Origin: Caenorhabditis elegans
Taxonomy: Eukaryota > Nematoda > Chromadorea > Rhabditida > Rhabditidae
DNA: 64,000 bases
Reading direction: 5' to 3'
Assembly: GCF_000002985.6 (NCBI RefSeq)
Contig: NC_003280.10
Coordinates: 14,008,501-14,072,500 of the forward strand
Shown here in pieces: positions 1 to 14,374 of this stretch (positions are counted from its first letter, which is position 1; every line of letters begins with the position of its first letter). The notes under the pieces were generated by a model. That model saw nothing but the letters and a program-made list of their open reading frames with translations, had not been told where the DNA came from and did not search any database. Both the position numbers and the translations under genes were made by a program.

Positions 1-165
1 ACGACGGGTCACACATATCCTCTTAATTCCATTTTCAATTTTTCGATGAAAAAAAATCAATAAAAAATCCACGTCATTCCACGTTTTTGTTGTTATTTAC
101 ACTTGCTCACAAAACAAAAACAACACTTTTTTCAATCATCGTTTAATTTCGTTTCCCATCTCGTC

Positions 166-2077
166 ATGCTACGTCTCGAAGAGGTAAGTTAATTTTCAGT
201 CGGTATTTGTTGGCTGCTTGAGTCATGCTTAGTCCCACGAGTTGTCGGCTGCTATTTTTGGGAAATTCTCAATTTCATAATACAAATCTTTTTTCACATT
301 AAAATTGTTTTTTTTCTTTGCTAAAAATAATTCGGGTCCATAATGTCCCATAAAGTGTCGGCTGCTCGAGTCGGTTGCAAGTTTTAGGCGGTCTCAAGAT
401 GATTTCAGTTTAAATTTTAAACTCGCGAGGTGTCGGCTGCCAAACTAATCGGGGCTTTGCCAAAACTTATAGCATCTTCTTTGGAACCCATCAGATGTCT
501 GGTTTTAAAAATCAATAATTTCCAGGACGAACCTTCCCCCGGAATCTGTGACCAGCTCCATGAGATCGTCCGCTCCATTGGCCTTCTATGCTACGTCGCA
601 TGCCCACCCATCCCATCGGAAATCATCCGGAAATTGGCATTCCACCCGCCAGACAAAGGAGCCACCTATCGGATCGAGCTGAAATCTGATCCGGAGAAGG
701 ATCTGGAAAGTGTTCGTGATTGTCATGACGAGCCTGTTCAGCTGGTGGTTAGGGATCGTGTGCATCCTGAGGTGAAAGTGTTCTCGGTTACAACATCTGA
801 AGACAGTCATCTTGTGTGTGTTAAGTGCTCCCCGAATTGCTATTCCAAGAATCCAGAGGTCGCGAATCAGGTTAGTCATAACCTGCAGAGATAATGTCGG
901 CCACAATTTTAAAAATTACCATAAATCGTCGGTTGCTTCCAGGTCGTACTCTTCTGCCAATCCAGCTCTGCCGATCTTGGAAGCTTCCTTCAGCCCAACT
1001 CCATGAACTTTTCCACGTTTGCTAACTTGTTCGAAACGGATGTATACGCCTTCGACTATTCAGGGTAAGAGTGCAATCGCGCTCTATGAATAATCATTGT
1101 TCGTTTTCTAGATACGGCTTTTCCTCGGGCACCCAGAGCGAGAAGAACATGTACGCCGATGTGAGAGCGGTATATGAACATATTTTGAAGACCAGACCGG
1201 ATAAGAAGGTAGCTAGGATCAGGAATGTCCGAGATTATTAGAGAAAGATAATTTCAGATTGTAGTAATTGGATACAGTATCGGAACGACTGCAGCGGTAG
1301 ACTTGGCAGCTTCAAATCCGGATAGACTAGTTGGAGTTGTGCTGATTGCTCCGTTGACCAGTGCACTGAGGATGTTCTGCAACAATCCTGACAAGGAAAC
1401 GACTTGGTGGGGAGACTCTTTTCTCAGGTAGACCTGTTATGTGTCCGCTGCTAGTACTAGAACGGATAAAGCCGTTATTTAGATGTCAACTGCAAATACT
1501 GCCAAGTTAAAACCGTCAGGAATCTTCTGCTAGTTATCTCTAGTTTTAAGTCGTGAGGTGTCGGTCGCTGGTTTACTAAAGCTTGCAAAGCGTCTGCTGC
1601 TATCTTTCATGCGTTCAAAACCGTTAGGTGTCGGCTGCTAGCGCTCCCAAAATAAAAACAGTTAGCCATCAGCTGCTACTACTCTGTTAGACCGTTAGGT
1701 GTCGGCTGCTTGCAAATCATCTTGATTTTCTATGTACCCATACTTTCAGCATTGACAAAATCTGCCACATCAACACCCGAGTGCTCATCTGCCATGGAGA
1801 CCATGATCAACGCATCCCAATGACTCATGGAATGGCTCTCTATGAAAATCTCAAAAACCCAGTGCCACCACTGATCGTCCATGGCGCCAATCATCATTCA
1901 ATCATTAGCGGAGAGTATATTGAAGTCTTTACTAGAATTGCAAGGTAACACTTGATTTCCACAATGTTCCTTTAAACTACAGTACCCATTTCCAGCTTCA
2001 TGCGGAACGAGACCCTTCTGAGCTGCCGAGCCAATCAAATCGAGTCGTCCTCGTCGAAGAAATTCAAACATGAATGA
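166..2077 (+). CDS. ABHD17-like depalmitoylase (alpha/beta hydrolase), copy 1
   Basis: Seven exons: 166-183, 526-870, 943-1064, 1112-1208, 1258-1427, 1750-1944, 1996-2077, giving 342 aa. The N-terminal part resembles ABHD17/FAM108 (GLLCYVACPPIPS, then KLAFHPPDKGATY). The hydrolase core has the nucleophile elbow GYSIG (Ser201), the acid in HGDHD (Asp270) and the base in GANHH (His299). The family removes palmitate from membrane proteins at the plasma membrane. The N-terminal cysteine cluster that is palmitoylated in vertebrate ABHD17 is thinner here, so membrane attachment is uncertain. Exon 1 codes for only six residues; it was chosen because it has a consensus donor (gtaagt) and mirrors the neighbour's short first exon. 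AATAAA lies at 2114-2119. Exons 3 to 6 match the next gene base for base in length (122, 97, 170 and 195 nt), so the pair is a tandem duplication. I believe this is F01D5.7, from memory. Confidence 0.9.
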
Positions 2078-4320
2078 ATAGTAATTTTTATGATTTTTTG
2101 TTTACTTATAGTTAATAAATAGTAGTCTCCGTGACCTTTTCTCATCATTTTTTCGCCAACATTGTTTTCTCCACGTACAAAGATTTTCCAAAATGATTGT
2201 TACACAAAATTGTTTATTTCCTACTCTTCTTTTCCTACAAAACAACCGTTCATTCCTTGTTCTTCTTTGTCACAATGCCACGTGGTGTACAGGTTAGTGG
2301 TGCTTTTTACCCCGTAGATGTCGGCTGCGTTGTGCCTGGAGAGTGTCGGCCGCTATCTTGCATTTGGACCCGCAAAGTGTCAGCTGCGCTCTTCTCCTAT
2401 AGCCTGTTAGAAGTCGGGCGTTATCTCACTTTTATAACTCGCGGTCTTGTCTTTTTTGGACCTGTAGAGCGTCGGCTGCTATATTTTCCAAAGGCCTTTT
2501 AGACGTCGGCTGCTTTCACACATTTCAAACTCGCGATGTGCCTACTGCACTGTAAATTTTCCGTATATTGCTTTCCCCTTTTTGAAAGCAAACAAAAATC
2601 GCTGAATGATAATGTGACTGATAATGTGTTTGCGTTGTTGGGAAATATGAGAGAGGTGGTGGGGAAATGGAAATGATAATTTCGCATCGATTTTCTGAGT
2701 CATACACAGTATGCATAATTTGGTGTAATAATTTTCAAATTATTTCCACATTCTAGTCGAAAAAATCGTCGCAAAAATTTCGGACAAACCAGCAAAAAGC
2801 TATCAAGTCTTTCCATCCGGGACGGAAGTTTTCAAAGTTTTCAGGGTGAGTTTCTAATGCATTAGTTATGTGACGAAGTAGCGTGTGTGTGCGGGGAGGA
2901 AAACCCCGGCTCTATCATCATTTCTCTGTCCCTTGTGCTCTATCTATTTCGACCGGAAGGGCTTCATGAGTTGGAGGAGTGCATGTTAATTTTAAATTCA
3001 TTTTTCCTTTTTTTTTTTGTTCAAAACTAATTTTCAATCCTGATTTCTCCACACTCGTCGCGCATTTTCCTCGTCGAGCCGCCGCCGGAGAAATGTGAAG
3101 AGGTTAAAGTGGTAGGTGAAAATATGTGAGGCTTGTTAAGTGTCGGCTGCTCAACTCGGAAATTGTCGGTCGCATAAAGCCCTAGTCGTACCCCTGAGGT
3201 GTCGGTTGTTATCACTATTTTTGCTCCAACTGCTAAGGCGCCTGTAATCTGTCGGCTGCACCATATCAAACACTGAAATTTTCGGTGACCCGTGTGCTGA
3301 AGGCAATTCAGTGGATTGTGTGGTTGATGTTTATTGAATAATTATAAAGAAAAGAAAATACAAAAGAATTGGGAAAAGAGTTGGGGGGTGTTTAGTTGTG
3401 CAAGGGTCACTCGCACTGTAAGATTGGAATGGTAAGAATGAAAGTGGGCATCTGCTGCCTTGGGGTCAGGGGGCGGGGCGGAGTTATGTGATGGCGGGAA
3501 GGAAAGAGATTGTAATATAAACAATCAAGTGGATGGGGTGTGTAATAATACAATAATGTGGCTTACTGTAGTAAAGCCATTACAAAGATAATAATAATTT
3601 AAGAATCAAGAGAGTACAGAGAGTTCTGTACAACCCGCACTGCTTTCGCTTTATACAGTCACTAACTTAGAAGTTTGAAGAGATTAAAGTGATAGGTGCC
3701 ACTATGAGCGGCCGACACGATAAGGTTCCAGTGAAGTGTTGGCTGCGAGCCAGCCCAACGAGTTTCCGGTTGCCATAGTTAGCAGCCGGCAACTTGCGGG
3801 TTAGCAAAACTTTTCTACTAGCACATCAAACTCGCGAATAGTCAGCTGCAAAACAAAACCAGTTATTCTCCGACAATAACCAATTTTATTTCAGCGTGAT
3901 CCCATCGCCGCAGCCGAAAACCCGCCCGGATGCTGTGACGTCTTCCTCGACGTGCTCCGCGCATGCGGTCTCATCTGCTACGTGGCATGTCCACCCGTCC
4001 CGTCAGTAATCACTCGAAAACTCGCATTCCACCCGCCCGAGAAGGGCATGACCTACCGGATAGTGCTCAAGTCGGATCCCGAGAAACGATTCAAGAATAT
4101 TCGCGCGTGTAAGGACGAGCCGATGCAGATGGTCGTCAGAAACATCAACAATGGTGCAGACTATGTGCATCCCGAGCAGGATGTTGAGGTGTTCTCGGTG
4201 AAGACCGCCAATAATAATGATCTGGTCTGCGTCAAGTGCACGCCGGATAGCTACTCCAGTAATCCTGCGGTTGCTGAACAGGTTAGTTTGGGTAGCGGTC
4301 CGGGACGTGTCGGCTGCTGC
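240..4320 (+). repeat. dispersed TGTCGGCTGC motif in introns of the hydrolase pair
   Basis: The 10-mer TGTCGGCTGC and close variants (GTCGGTCGC, GTCAGCTGC, GTCGGCCGC) recur at about 243, 356, 431, 1561, 1629, 1700, 2319, 2343, 2379, 2471, 2503, 3139, 3165, 3199, 3249, 3736, 3840 and 4308. They are almost all in introns or the gap between the two genes, usually after a stretch like CTCGCGAGG or CCGTTAGG. More copies lie at 6526 (P450 intron) and 9426 (just 3' of the sulfotransferase stop), and an inverted cluster at 43.27-43.56 kb. Confidence 0.8.
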
Positions 4321-5256
4321 TCGTACCACAAACCCATAAAATGTCCGCTGCTAAGAGCATGAACCACTGGATTCCCAATTGTCTGCTTCCAGGTTGTCCT
4401 ATTCTGCCAGCCGAACTCTTCAGATCTCGGAGGCTTCCTTCAACCAAACTCCATGAACTTTGTCACCTATGCGAACGTTTTTGAGACTGACTTATATGCA
4501 TTTGACTATTCTGGGTCAGCTGCAAACTTGCTCTAATGATAATCACATTTAATTTTCCAGATACGGCTTCTCCTCGGGGACTCAAGGCGAAAAGAACGTG
4601 TACGCCGATGTGAGAGCAGTTTATGAAAAGATTTTGGAGATGAGACCGGATAAGAAGGTGCCTAGTAGGTAGATGCTCTCTCAGAATAAGAAGAATAATT
4701 TCAGATCGTCGTGATGGGGTACAGTATCGGAACGACTGCAGCAGTCGACCTGGCAGCTACCAATCCGGATAGACTGGCTGGAGTTGTGCTGATTGCTCCG
4801 TTCACCAGCGGGCTCAGACTTTTCTCCAGTAAACCGGATAAGCCGGACACATGCTGGGCGGATTCTTTCAAAAGGTAGGTCTTATGTTGTCCGGCTTTCT
4901 GCAGCCTTTTGTTTCAGCTTCGACAAAATCAATAACATCGACACTCGTGTCCTGATTTGTCACGGAGATGTTGATGAGGTGATCCCCCTGTCACATGGTC
5001 TGGCTCTCTACGAAAAGCTCAAAAATCCGGTTCCCCCGCTCATCGTCCACGGCGCAAACCATCACACCATTCTCAGCGGGAAGTATATCCATGTCTTCAC
5101 TCGTATTGCAAAGTAATATTTTCTCTTGGGATGTTCCGTTAAACTGAAAAATTTAGCTTCCTTCGTAACGAGACCCTCGTGAGCTGCCGTAGCGCTGAAG
5201 TCGACTCGTCACAGCAACAACAACAATTGTCATCGAAGCGAACGGAAAATGAATAG
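2275..5256 (+). CDS. ABHD17-like depalmitoylase (alpha/beta hydrolase), copy 2
   Basis: Exons 2275-2292, 3895-4281, 4393-4514, 4561-4657, 4705-4874, 4918-5112, 5157-5256 give 362 aa. Same architecture as the upstream paralog: the Cys-rich start (GCCDVF, LICYVACPPVPS), then GYSIG (Ser215), HGDVD (Asp284) and GANHH (His313). It has a Gln-rich tail (five Gln after DSS). The first exon (MPRGVQ) is the least certain part; it joins exon 2 in phase 0 across a 1.6-kb intron. That intron also holds an unused open stretch with good splice sites at 2757-2845. The start lies about 155 bp after the AATAAA of copy 1, close enough for an operon, but I see no clean SL2 acceptor just before the ATG. The 3' end meets the P450 gene tail to tail, with 97 bp between stop codons. 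Probably F01D5.8, from memory. Confidence 0.87.
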
Positions 5257-5353
5257 GAATTGTTTTCTTTCTTTACGTGTATGTGTATAATTGTCTGAAA
5301 ATCGATAAAGACGTGTACTATGAATATTTAGAAAAACTTTATTAAATGTTATA

Positions 5354-8459
<3,106 letters not shown>

Positions 8460-9464
8460 TTTTTTCTGAAAATTTTAAAATTATATTTAAAAATTAAAAT
8501 TAACCATATAATATAACAGTGAAATTGAAGAGTTTTTATGTTAAAATATTCAAAAAGTTAAAAAAAAAAAACTAAATAAATTTTTTGGAAAAAATCTGAA
8601 AAAAATTTCAAAAAAATTTTATTTCATTTTTTTTAATTAAAAACTGAAATTTTCATACTGAAAAAATTTTGTTTTTTTCAACTACACTCAAAATACTGAA
8701 CCTCTGTGAATTAATGCATATCAAAAAATTTCCTTAAAAACGGAAAAAAAGTGTAGTATAGTGGTAATTTAATAGAGAAAAATGTGCACATGTCAACTGA
8801 TAATATCAGTTGATTTTCAAACTGATTCCTTATTTTGTTTGGCTAGACACTTGGCTACAGTACTGGGAGGAGCATTTTGCTCCGTGAGCATTTTTGATCT
8901 ACGATTTTAAAAAATTTAGAAATATCTAGTTTGGCCATTAATTTTTAACTAATTGTAGTACTTGAAATTGTCTATTAGTTGATTTTAAAAAAATTTGAAA
9001 ATTAGCAAAGTGCTAAAAATTGAATTTTAAAAAACTACAACAGTCTCAAGTAGCTGGGGTTTTAACAAAAATTTCAAAATTTTGCATTAGAGCGCATTTG
9101 CTAAACCTCAAAAATGAACAAAATTACAGTAATTTAAAATTTCTACATCATTAAAAAACCTCCGCAAAAAATTCTGCAAAAATGTTGATCTTCTGCAAAA
9201 CCGTGTTGCACTTTAGAATAGTAAACCTGAACTATTTGTAAAAATCAAATTCCCAAACGTTTTGAAAAAGCCCACACAGCACAACACAAACATTGATAGT
9301 GATTATGTCATTTTTGATAAGAAATAAACCTTAAAATTCAAAATTCGAATCATTTATTGAGGAAAAGCACCAGAAATCGATGGAACAACAACGCAAAAAG
9401 TATGGAAATGGGGAACCCGTGAAATGTCAGCTGCTTTTGGTTTTTTTTTTTTTTGAGAACTTGT
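8460..9464. other. intergenic gap between P450 promoter and sulfotransferase 3' end
   Basis: About 1 kb of very AT-rich sequence with no supported ORF. It must hold the P450 promoter (just above 8460) and the sulfotransferase 3' UTR; AATAAA in minus orientation is at 9353-9358. A GTCAGCTGC copy of the intronic motif lies at 9426. Confidence 0.6.
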
Positions 9465-12445
9465 TTAAAATGGGTATCCAAACACGATAAAGTCGTGTTC
9501 GTACAGATAACGGAATAGTCGGTAAAGATCGTCATGATCTCGTTTTATGGCTACGGCGAGCTCACGTTCGTCCGGTGAGAGCTCCAGGGGAATTTCTGAA
9601 AATCAGGATTTTCGGACGCTTCAGACTAAAAAACCTACTCAAAACTTCCTCCTTAATAATCCGCTGAACCTCTTGAGCAACTCCCTGCTCCCCAAGGATT
9701 TCATTCAGGTTATCGGAGAACTCCGCCCGTTCAGTTTGATTCCCGCCAATCTTCACTGTACGAATCTTTTGAAACTCCCGATTGAAATGGCAATTCCTGG
9801 AAATAATAAACACACTTTGCTAAAAAGCTAACTTCCAAAATTTATTATTAAAACGTCCTCAGACAGCCAAGGTGTCTCGACATATTGGCATTCGGTAATA
9901 TTTTAGCGAAACCTGTCCTGTTTTCATCCTCACCAGACGTGATTAAAGAAAGAAGGCTCGCGAACGTAATAAACCGACGCGGCGGACAACTTGCGGGTTC
10001 CGCGGCGCGCTATGTTTTACGTGGACGCTGCGGGGAGAGAGCGTGTGGTAGGAGGAAACGCAGCGTGGGGGAGGTGATTTAAAGGGGAAATTGCATTTAT
10101 TGATGTTAAAAATGTGGTTTTTTGGTATTTTCAGTACAAATTTTGGTTTTTTATTGGCATAAAAAGTGAGAATAAAACCTTTTTGGACGGGAAACAATAA
10201 AAAATTACGAATTTTTGATGAAATTTTAGTAGTTTTTCTCCAAAAGTGCACTAATATTTTACTTTTTCTTTAAATTTAAAATATTTTACATATTTTTTGA
10301 ACGTTTCTCTTCATTTTCCAGCTATTTTTCTAATCTTTCAACTTAAAAATCGATTTTAAAGCCAATTTTCCAAATTTTCAGCTAATTTGCAATGGAGCGC
10401 GCTTGCATTCCCGACTTTTTTCAAAATACCGTACTTACCAAGTCTGAGGGCTGAAATGATTTGTGATAAACGTCCTGACTGGTCCTGCAAGCCCCTCCGC
10501 TGTTTTTTCGTGCTGCTTCAACAATTTCCGCATGAAGCAACTGAGATTGTCCTGGCAGTTGAAGCATTTTCGCTCACTGCAAAAAAAAAATCGATAATTA
10601 TTGATTTTTTTTTCGTAAAAATCAATAAAACTCACATTTTACACAACTTCTTATATGACCTAACAAATCGTTCCAACGGATGCTGAATAAATACAATCCT
10701 TCGAAAATCGTCATTAATTTTATCCCACAGCTTCCAGTCGTTCATATTGAATTCAGCGATTTTGGAGCATAATCTGAATCTCTAATTGTAGAGCACCTAG
10801 ATAACTTATAAAATTCTTACCCAGTTTCTCCAATATCCTGAGAAATTGTCTTATTCGCCGAAGTGTATAGCGTTGAATTGTACAAATAGCAAAATATGGC
10901 TGTATTCATTTCGGGAAAGTTTCCGTTTATGGTGCATCCCGATAGTTTGTACTTTGGGACAAACTGAAAATTTAATTTGAAAATTTTGGAATATTTTGTC
11001 AGTTGACAAATTTTTGTTACCTTTAATCTCCGCCGAGATATGCGCATTTAAAGTATTTCGGTCAGCAGAGCGGTAGCGGGGTGTCAGTGGGCGGTAGCGG
11101 GCGGTAGCGGGGGTGCCAGTGGGCGGTAGCGGAGCTATAGCGGGGCGGTAGCGGGCGGTAGCGGGGTGTCAGTGGGCGGTAGCGGGGTGTCAGTGGGCGG
11201 TAGCGGGGTGTCAGTGGGCGGTAGCGGGCGGTAGCGGGGTGCCAGTGGGCGGTAGCGGGGCTGTAACGGGGCGGTAGCGGGCGGTAGCGGGGTGTCAGTG
11301 GGCGGTAGCGGGGTGTCAGTGGGCGGTAGCGGGGCGGTAGCGGGGCGGTAGCGGGGCGGTAGCGGGGCGGTAGCGGGGCTGTAGCGGGGCGGTAGCGGGG
11401 TGTCAGTGGGCGGTAGCGGGGCGGTAGCGGGGCGGTAGCGGGGCGGTAGCGGGGCGGTAGCGGGGCGATAGCGGGGCGGTAGCGGGGCGATAGCGGGGCG
11501 GTAGCGGGGGCGGTAGCGGGCGACTTTTGTCCAATGTTTATCTGCGCCTTACCTTCTCAGCCCGATACCCCTGCGCAAATGGTGGCAGGGATTTGATGAG
11601 GTCCGACATCCAGGCGACTCGAGGTCTGTCTGAAAAAATTGATTTTTTTTTTTGCAATTTTGTCCCCGGTTTTGTTTGTAGTGTTTCTGTGGTTTGGTGA
11701 TCAAAAATTTTAAACCGTAAAAGGGAGAGGGAAATTAGGAAATTTCAGCTAATTTGAGAAAATTTCGATTTCGCCTAATACGGGCTTGATCAATCATCAG
11801 GAATTTGTTTCGAGGAGGTTAGCATAAATTGATTATAGTACTTGTGACAGGGTTACTGTAGTGGTACTGTACTTGGGATTACTATATAGGGTTACTGTAG
11901 GAGTACTGTAGTTACTAGTGTTTGCTAGGCACAATTACTGTACAATGAATGTGGGCGTACTGTACTAGGGTTTACCTTACGGGGTTGCTGTAGGAGTACT
12001 GAGTATTACTGTATAGGGTTACCGTAGGAGTACTGTTGCTGACTAATGTACTCGGGATTACTACACTAGGTTTACTGTATGGGTATTGTAAAAGTACTAT
12101 AGTTGACAACTGTACTAAGGTTTACTGCATAGGGTTACTATAGGAGTACTGTAGTTGACACTATTAATTTAAACCAAACAACTCACACCTATCAGTAACC
12201 ACAGATGGTTGCAGTTGAGCTTGCGGCGGATTCTTCCATTGTGAATATGCGAACCACATGAGCCCGACTGTGATGACAAATGGTACCAATAAATATGCGT
12301 GGTTCGAACGTCGAGGTGGCTGCACGTGCTGTAAGGTTGAGGACATCCTCTTGTACTGTGTTGGGAGCTCCCCGACTGGAGGTGGTGGAGGTGTTGTTGG
12401 GAGCGGCGGAGGTTTTTGGCACTCGTGTTTGTGCTTTTTTACCAT
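9465..12445 (-). CDS. nematode carbohydrate sulfotransferase-like protein (Sulfotransfer_2 type)
   Basis: Exons 12445-12189, 11625-11553, 10963-10821, 10779-10636, 10576-10439, 9796-9639, 9595-9465; 347 aa, phases consistent. A type II membrane layout: Pro-rich cytosolic tail (residues 12-23), one membrane segment (about 50-68), then a lumenal domain. FVPKYKLSGCTINGNF (111-126) sits where the 5'-phosphosulfate loop falls in this family, and IVFIQHPLERFVRSY (186-200) matches the 3'-phosphate motif RxPxxRxxSxY apart from Gln-His replacing the usual Arg-Glu/Asp. Paired cysteines (CFNCQDNLSCF) follow. It should transfer sulfate from PAPS to Golgi glycans; the acceptor is unknown. Two splice choices matter: the exon 2 acceptor is the second AG of cagacag, and exon 6 ends inside an AGT codon at a gtaggt donor, which keeps the C-terminal reading frame. 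Perhaps F01D5.10, less surely recalled. Confidence 0.88.
9797..10438. other. sulfotransferase intron 5 with GC-rich block
   Basis: Mostly AT-rich intron, but 9950-10080 is strikingly GC-rich, with GACGCTGCGGGGAGAGAGCG and a near-inverse GGAAACGCAGCGT forming an imperfect hairpin, plus CGCGGCGCGC. No ORF supports a gene. It looks like an inserted repeat fragment. ATGGAGCGCGCTTGCA at 10392-10407 is shared with 57605-57620. Confidence 0.55.
11060..11525. repeat. G-rich minisatellite, unit GGGGCGGTAGC
   Basis: About 465 bp of tandem 11-mer GGGGCGGTAGC units, broken by GTGTCAGTGGGCGGTAGC variants, lies in sulfotransferase intron 2. The plus strand is almost a continuous series of G3-G4 runs, so the antisense of the gene could form G-quadruplexes. 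Confidence 0.95.
11830..12160. repeat. TACTGTAG array in sulfotransferase intron 1
   Basis: Repeated GGGTTACTGTAGGAGTACTG-type units with a loose period of 20-40 bp. Confidence 0.8.
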
Positions 12446-12469
12446 TTTGATAGGTATCCTTAAAGAAAA

Positions 12470-13090
12470 TAGGATTACTGTAAGATTACTGTAGGTGCCC
12501 CGTAGGGGTACTGCAGGGTTACTGTAAGAGTATTGTATGGTTACTGTAGAAGTAATGTATATGGTTAGTGTATGGGTAATGTAGGATTACTGTAGGAGTC
12601 ATGTAGAACTAATGTAGGAGTAATTCAGAACTACTGTAAGAGTATTGTAGGATTATTGTGAGAATACTGTAAGATTACTGTGAGGGTACTGTAAGATTAC
12701 TGTAAGAAAACTGGAGGATTATTACCGGTACAGAGAGTGTAGATAGTTAGAGAGTGACAGACATCCGGGACCCAATGGGGCGGGGCGCGCGGAAGAGACG
12801 ATTTGTCTCGATTTACGAAATGATGACAATGAGGAAAAGTTCGTAAATCGACACAAATCGTCTCTTCCGCGCGCCCCGCCCCATTGGGTCCCGGATGTCT
12901 GTCACTCTCTAACTATCTACACTCTCTGTACCGGTAATACTGTAGGAGTACTGTATGGTTACTGTGGAAATAGTGTAGGGTTACTGTAGCAGTTCTGCAT
13001 GGTTAGTGTTGGGGTACTGTATGATTACTGTAAGAGAATTGGAAGATTACTGTAGGGGTATTGTTGAAGTACAATGGAACTTTGAGGGAA
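12470..13090. repeat. TACTGTAG array upstream of the sulfotransferase, split by a hairpin
   Basis: TACTGTAGG/TACTGTAAG units on both sides of the hairpin element at 12721-12938, which therefore looks inserted into a pre-existing array. Confidence 0.8.
12721..12938. repeat. near-perfect hairpin (98-bp arms)
   Basis: The left arm 12721-12818 and right arm 12841-12938 are reverse complements with one mismatch that I can see (TCTC against TGTC near the tip). The loop is 22 bp. The ends read ATTACCGGTACAG and CTGTACCGGTAAT. The arms contain CCGGGACCCAATGGGG, GGCGCGCGGAAGAGACG and a TGTGTCGATTTACG core also seen at 25.99 and 61.24 kb. It lies about 280 bp upstream of the sulfotransferase start. 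Confidence 0.95.
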
Positions 13091-14374
13091 GGAGTACTGT
13101 TAGGGATTCTCAGCACGCAGAATACATAGTTTCAAACTAGCGAGCTTTCAAAGTTACACAGTAAGCGATAGGTGGAAGCGAAATTTACATCTTTCCAAAA
13201 AAAATGCATGGGCGCAAAAACGAATGACGAAGATCACAAAGGTGACGATTTTCAAATAGATAAGACTGGCTAAAAGTCAGGAATTTACAGGCAGATGTCT
13301 GAGATGAGAAAATGTGGAAATTTTTGAAAATCGAGAAAACAAAAATATTGGAAAAAGGCAGGAATTTCAGATACCCGGGGATTTAAACAGAAAATTGTAA
13401 ATTTTTTGGAAAAGCCAAGTGGCGTATCAAATCGCTAATCATTGGGCCTTATGACAAGGATAAAAAGAAGTTGGTGATTATGTGGAGATGATCAGAGGCA
13501 GAAATATTATACCTACTTCATGCCTGCGCACCTGCCTACCACCTATTTTCTAAATTATGGCGTCAACTGTACATATAGAATAATTTGAAGTATACAGAAA
13601 TAAAGGCAAGACTTTGGTAGTAGGCAGGCGTGAGGGCTTGAGGCAAGTATAGGTTGCTTTTCAAGCATGTTAACAGACAGTCAGGTAGGTAGGCAGGACC
13701 CCCCCCCCCCCCCCCCACCGCATCAGAAAAACAGAACCATAAAACTACTCCCCTGACAATGTGTAGTTAATGTGTAGGGTATTACGTAAAACGTCTAGGT
13801 GTTTCAAGTTTTTTGCCAATTCGCTCTCCCTCTTTTTTTTTATTCTGCGCATCATTTTTGGTGTGTGTGTGTGTTTGTCTAAATCTCTTCTCAATTTCCC
13901 ATATTTTTTGCGGGGGTTCGGCAGCGGCGGCGGTGAATAAGGAAAAGCTGTAGGTCTGTGTTTGATTGCGCGTTTTGGTGGATTTGCCAAGGACTATTGG
14001 GTTTCGGTTAGGGAGGGAAATGAAGCTGGAGGAGAATTTTTCTGGGGATTTATGCAACTTAAAATTGGGAAAGCTTGGCGTTCGGAAAATGTATCCAAAA
14101 AAAAGTAATGACGGTTCAAAATTTTGAAAAACAATACCAATTTTCAGCTGAAATTTCAAATTTTGTCTCGAACTTTTCAAAAAATTCCAACAACTGCCAA
14201 AAAACTTACCAACTATCTGACTAACTATAGTCGTTTGAAAAGTAAAATATTTGCCGGAAATTTTTGAAATATTTCTGGAAAATGACAAAAGTTGCCGAGA
14301 GGTTTGAAAAAAGCAACGAAAAATGATAAAATTATTTTAAAATTTCCGAAAAATTTCCGCTATGACTCGGCGTT
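13091..14374. other. gene-free stretch
   Basis: No supported gene. Contains GGCAGGTAGGTAGGCAGG-type repeats (13.5-13.7 kb), an 18-nt poly-C run at 13699-13716 and a short GT run at 13859-13876. Confidence 0.6.
13699..13716. repeat. poly-C/poly-G tract, 18 nt
   Basis: Uninterrupted run of 18 C. Tracts of this length are the class known to be deleted in C. elegans dog-1 (FANCJ) mutants. Confidence 0.95.

Noticed and set aside
430..525. Longer first exon for hydrolase copy 1 starting in the intron
   Set aside because: The intron is open by chance just before exon 2, but TCCAG at 521-525 is a strong acceptor and the stretch contains the repeated TGTCGGCTGC word, not a conserved protein segment.
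9562..9638. Sulfotransferase ending at the in-frame stop after exon 6 without splicing
   Set aside because: The gtaggt donor inside AGT restores a well-formed 43-codon last exon ending in FVFGYPF-like sequence (DFIVFGYPF), and the total length closes in frame.
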